NCBI GenBank assembly: GCA_049974825.1
Contig: JBNGDJ010000138.1
Location: 1 to 5,374 of the forward strand
DNA from: JBKHDT01 sp049974825
Lineage (GTDB): Bacteria > Pseudomonadota > Gammaproteobacteria > Halothiobacillales > Halothiobacillaceae
Length of the DNA stretch: 5,374 nucleotides
Direction: 5' to 3'
Of the stretch, positions 5,340 to 5,374 are shown one piece after another. Position 1 is the stretch's first letter. The number at the start of each line of letters is the position of its first letter. The notes below the pieces were generated by a model that had not been told where the DNA came from, did no database searches, and saw only the letters and a program-made list of their open reading frames with translations. The position numbers were made by a program, and so were the translations under genes.

Positions 5340-5374
5340 GGCTAACGCCAGCTACGCGTTCAGACACGCCCGGG

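Noticed and set aside
5311..5374. Integron attC-like site (GGGCTAAC next to an imperfect palindrome)
   Set aside because: The RYYYAAC/GTTRRRY core pair is not met, and no integrase or cassette array is visible.

Overview
The window looks like a piece of a chromosome from a high-GC, free-living proteobacterium, most likely a gammaproteobacterium. Codons strongly favour G/C in the third position, Shine-Dalgarno sites are of the GGAG/AAGGAGG type, and the main locus is a siaABCD-type operon, best known from Pseudomonas aeruginosa. I cannot fix the genus from sequence alone. No tRNA, rRNA, CRISPR array, insertion sequence or phage gene is visible.

Layout: 1-160 is a non-coding leader with two consecutive hairpins and a pair of TTCGAA-centred sites. 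161-763 (+) encodes an AzoR-type FMN-dependent NADH:quinone/azo oxidoreductase. It converges on 816-2012 (-), a serine alpha/beta hydrolase with a helical N-terminal part. 2013-2291 is a divergent intergenic region. From 2292 to 5269 (+) four tightly packed genes form one operon: a CBS-pair/PP2C-type phosphatase (SiaA-like), a HATPase-fold SiaB-like protein kinase, a SiaC-type phosphoprotein (DUF1987) and a GGDEF diguanylate cyclase (SiaD-like). A perfect 10-bp inverted repeat follows siaD.

How the operon should work, by analogy with P. aeruginosa: SiaB phosphorylates SiaC and SiaA removes the phosphate. Unphosphorylated SiaC binds the N-terminal stalk of SiaD and switches on c-di-GMP synthesis, favouring aggregation and biofilm over motility. 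The resemblance to the SpoIIE/SpoIIAB/SpoIIAA partner switch is clear, but the output is a second messenger rather than a sigma factor.

The most interesting point is the input module. The P. aeruginosa SiaA is a membrane protein with a periplasmic sensor and HAMP domain. Here SiaA is soluble, without membrane segments, and carries a CBS-domain pair joined by a helix to the phosphatase. This suggests a cytoplasmic, perhaps nucleotide-type, signal. In addition SiaD lacks the Arg of the RxxD inhibitory site, and SiaC has a Ser-Ser-Ser-Thr run where the phospho-acceptor is expected. Together these point to a variant of the SiaABCD switch with a different input and possibly no product feedback.
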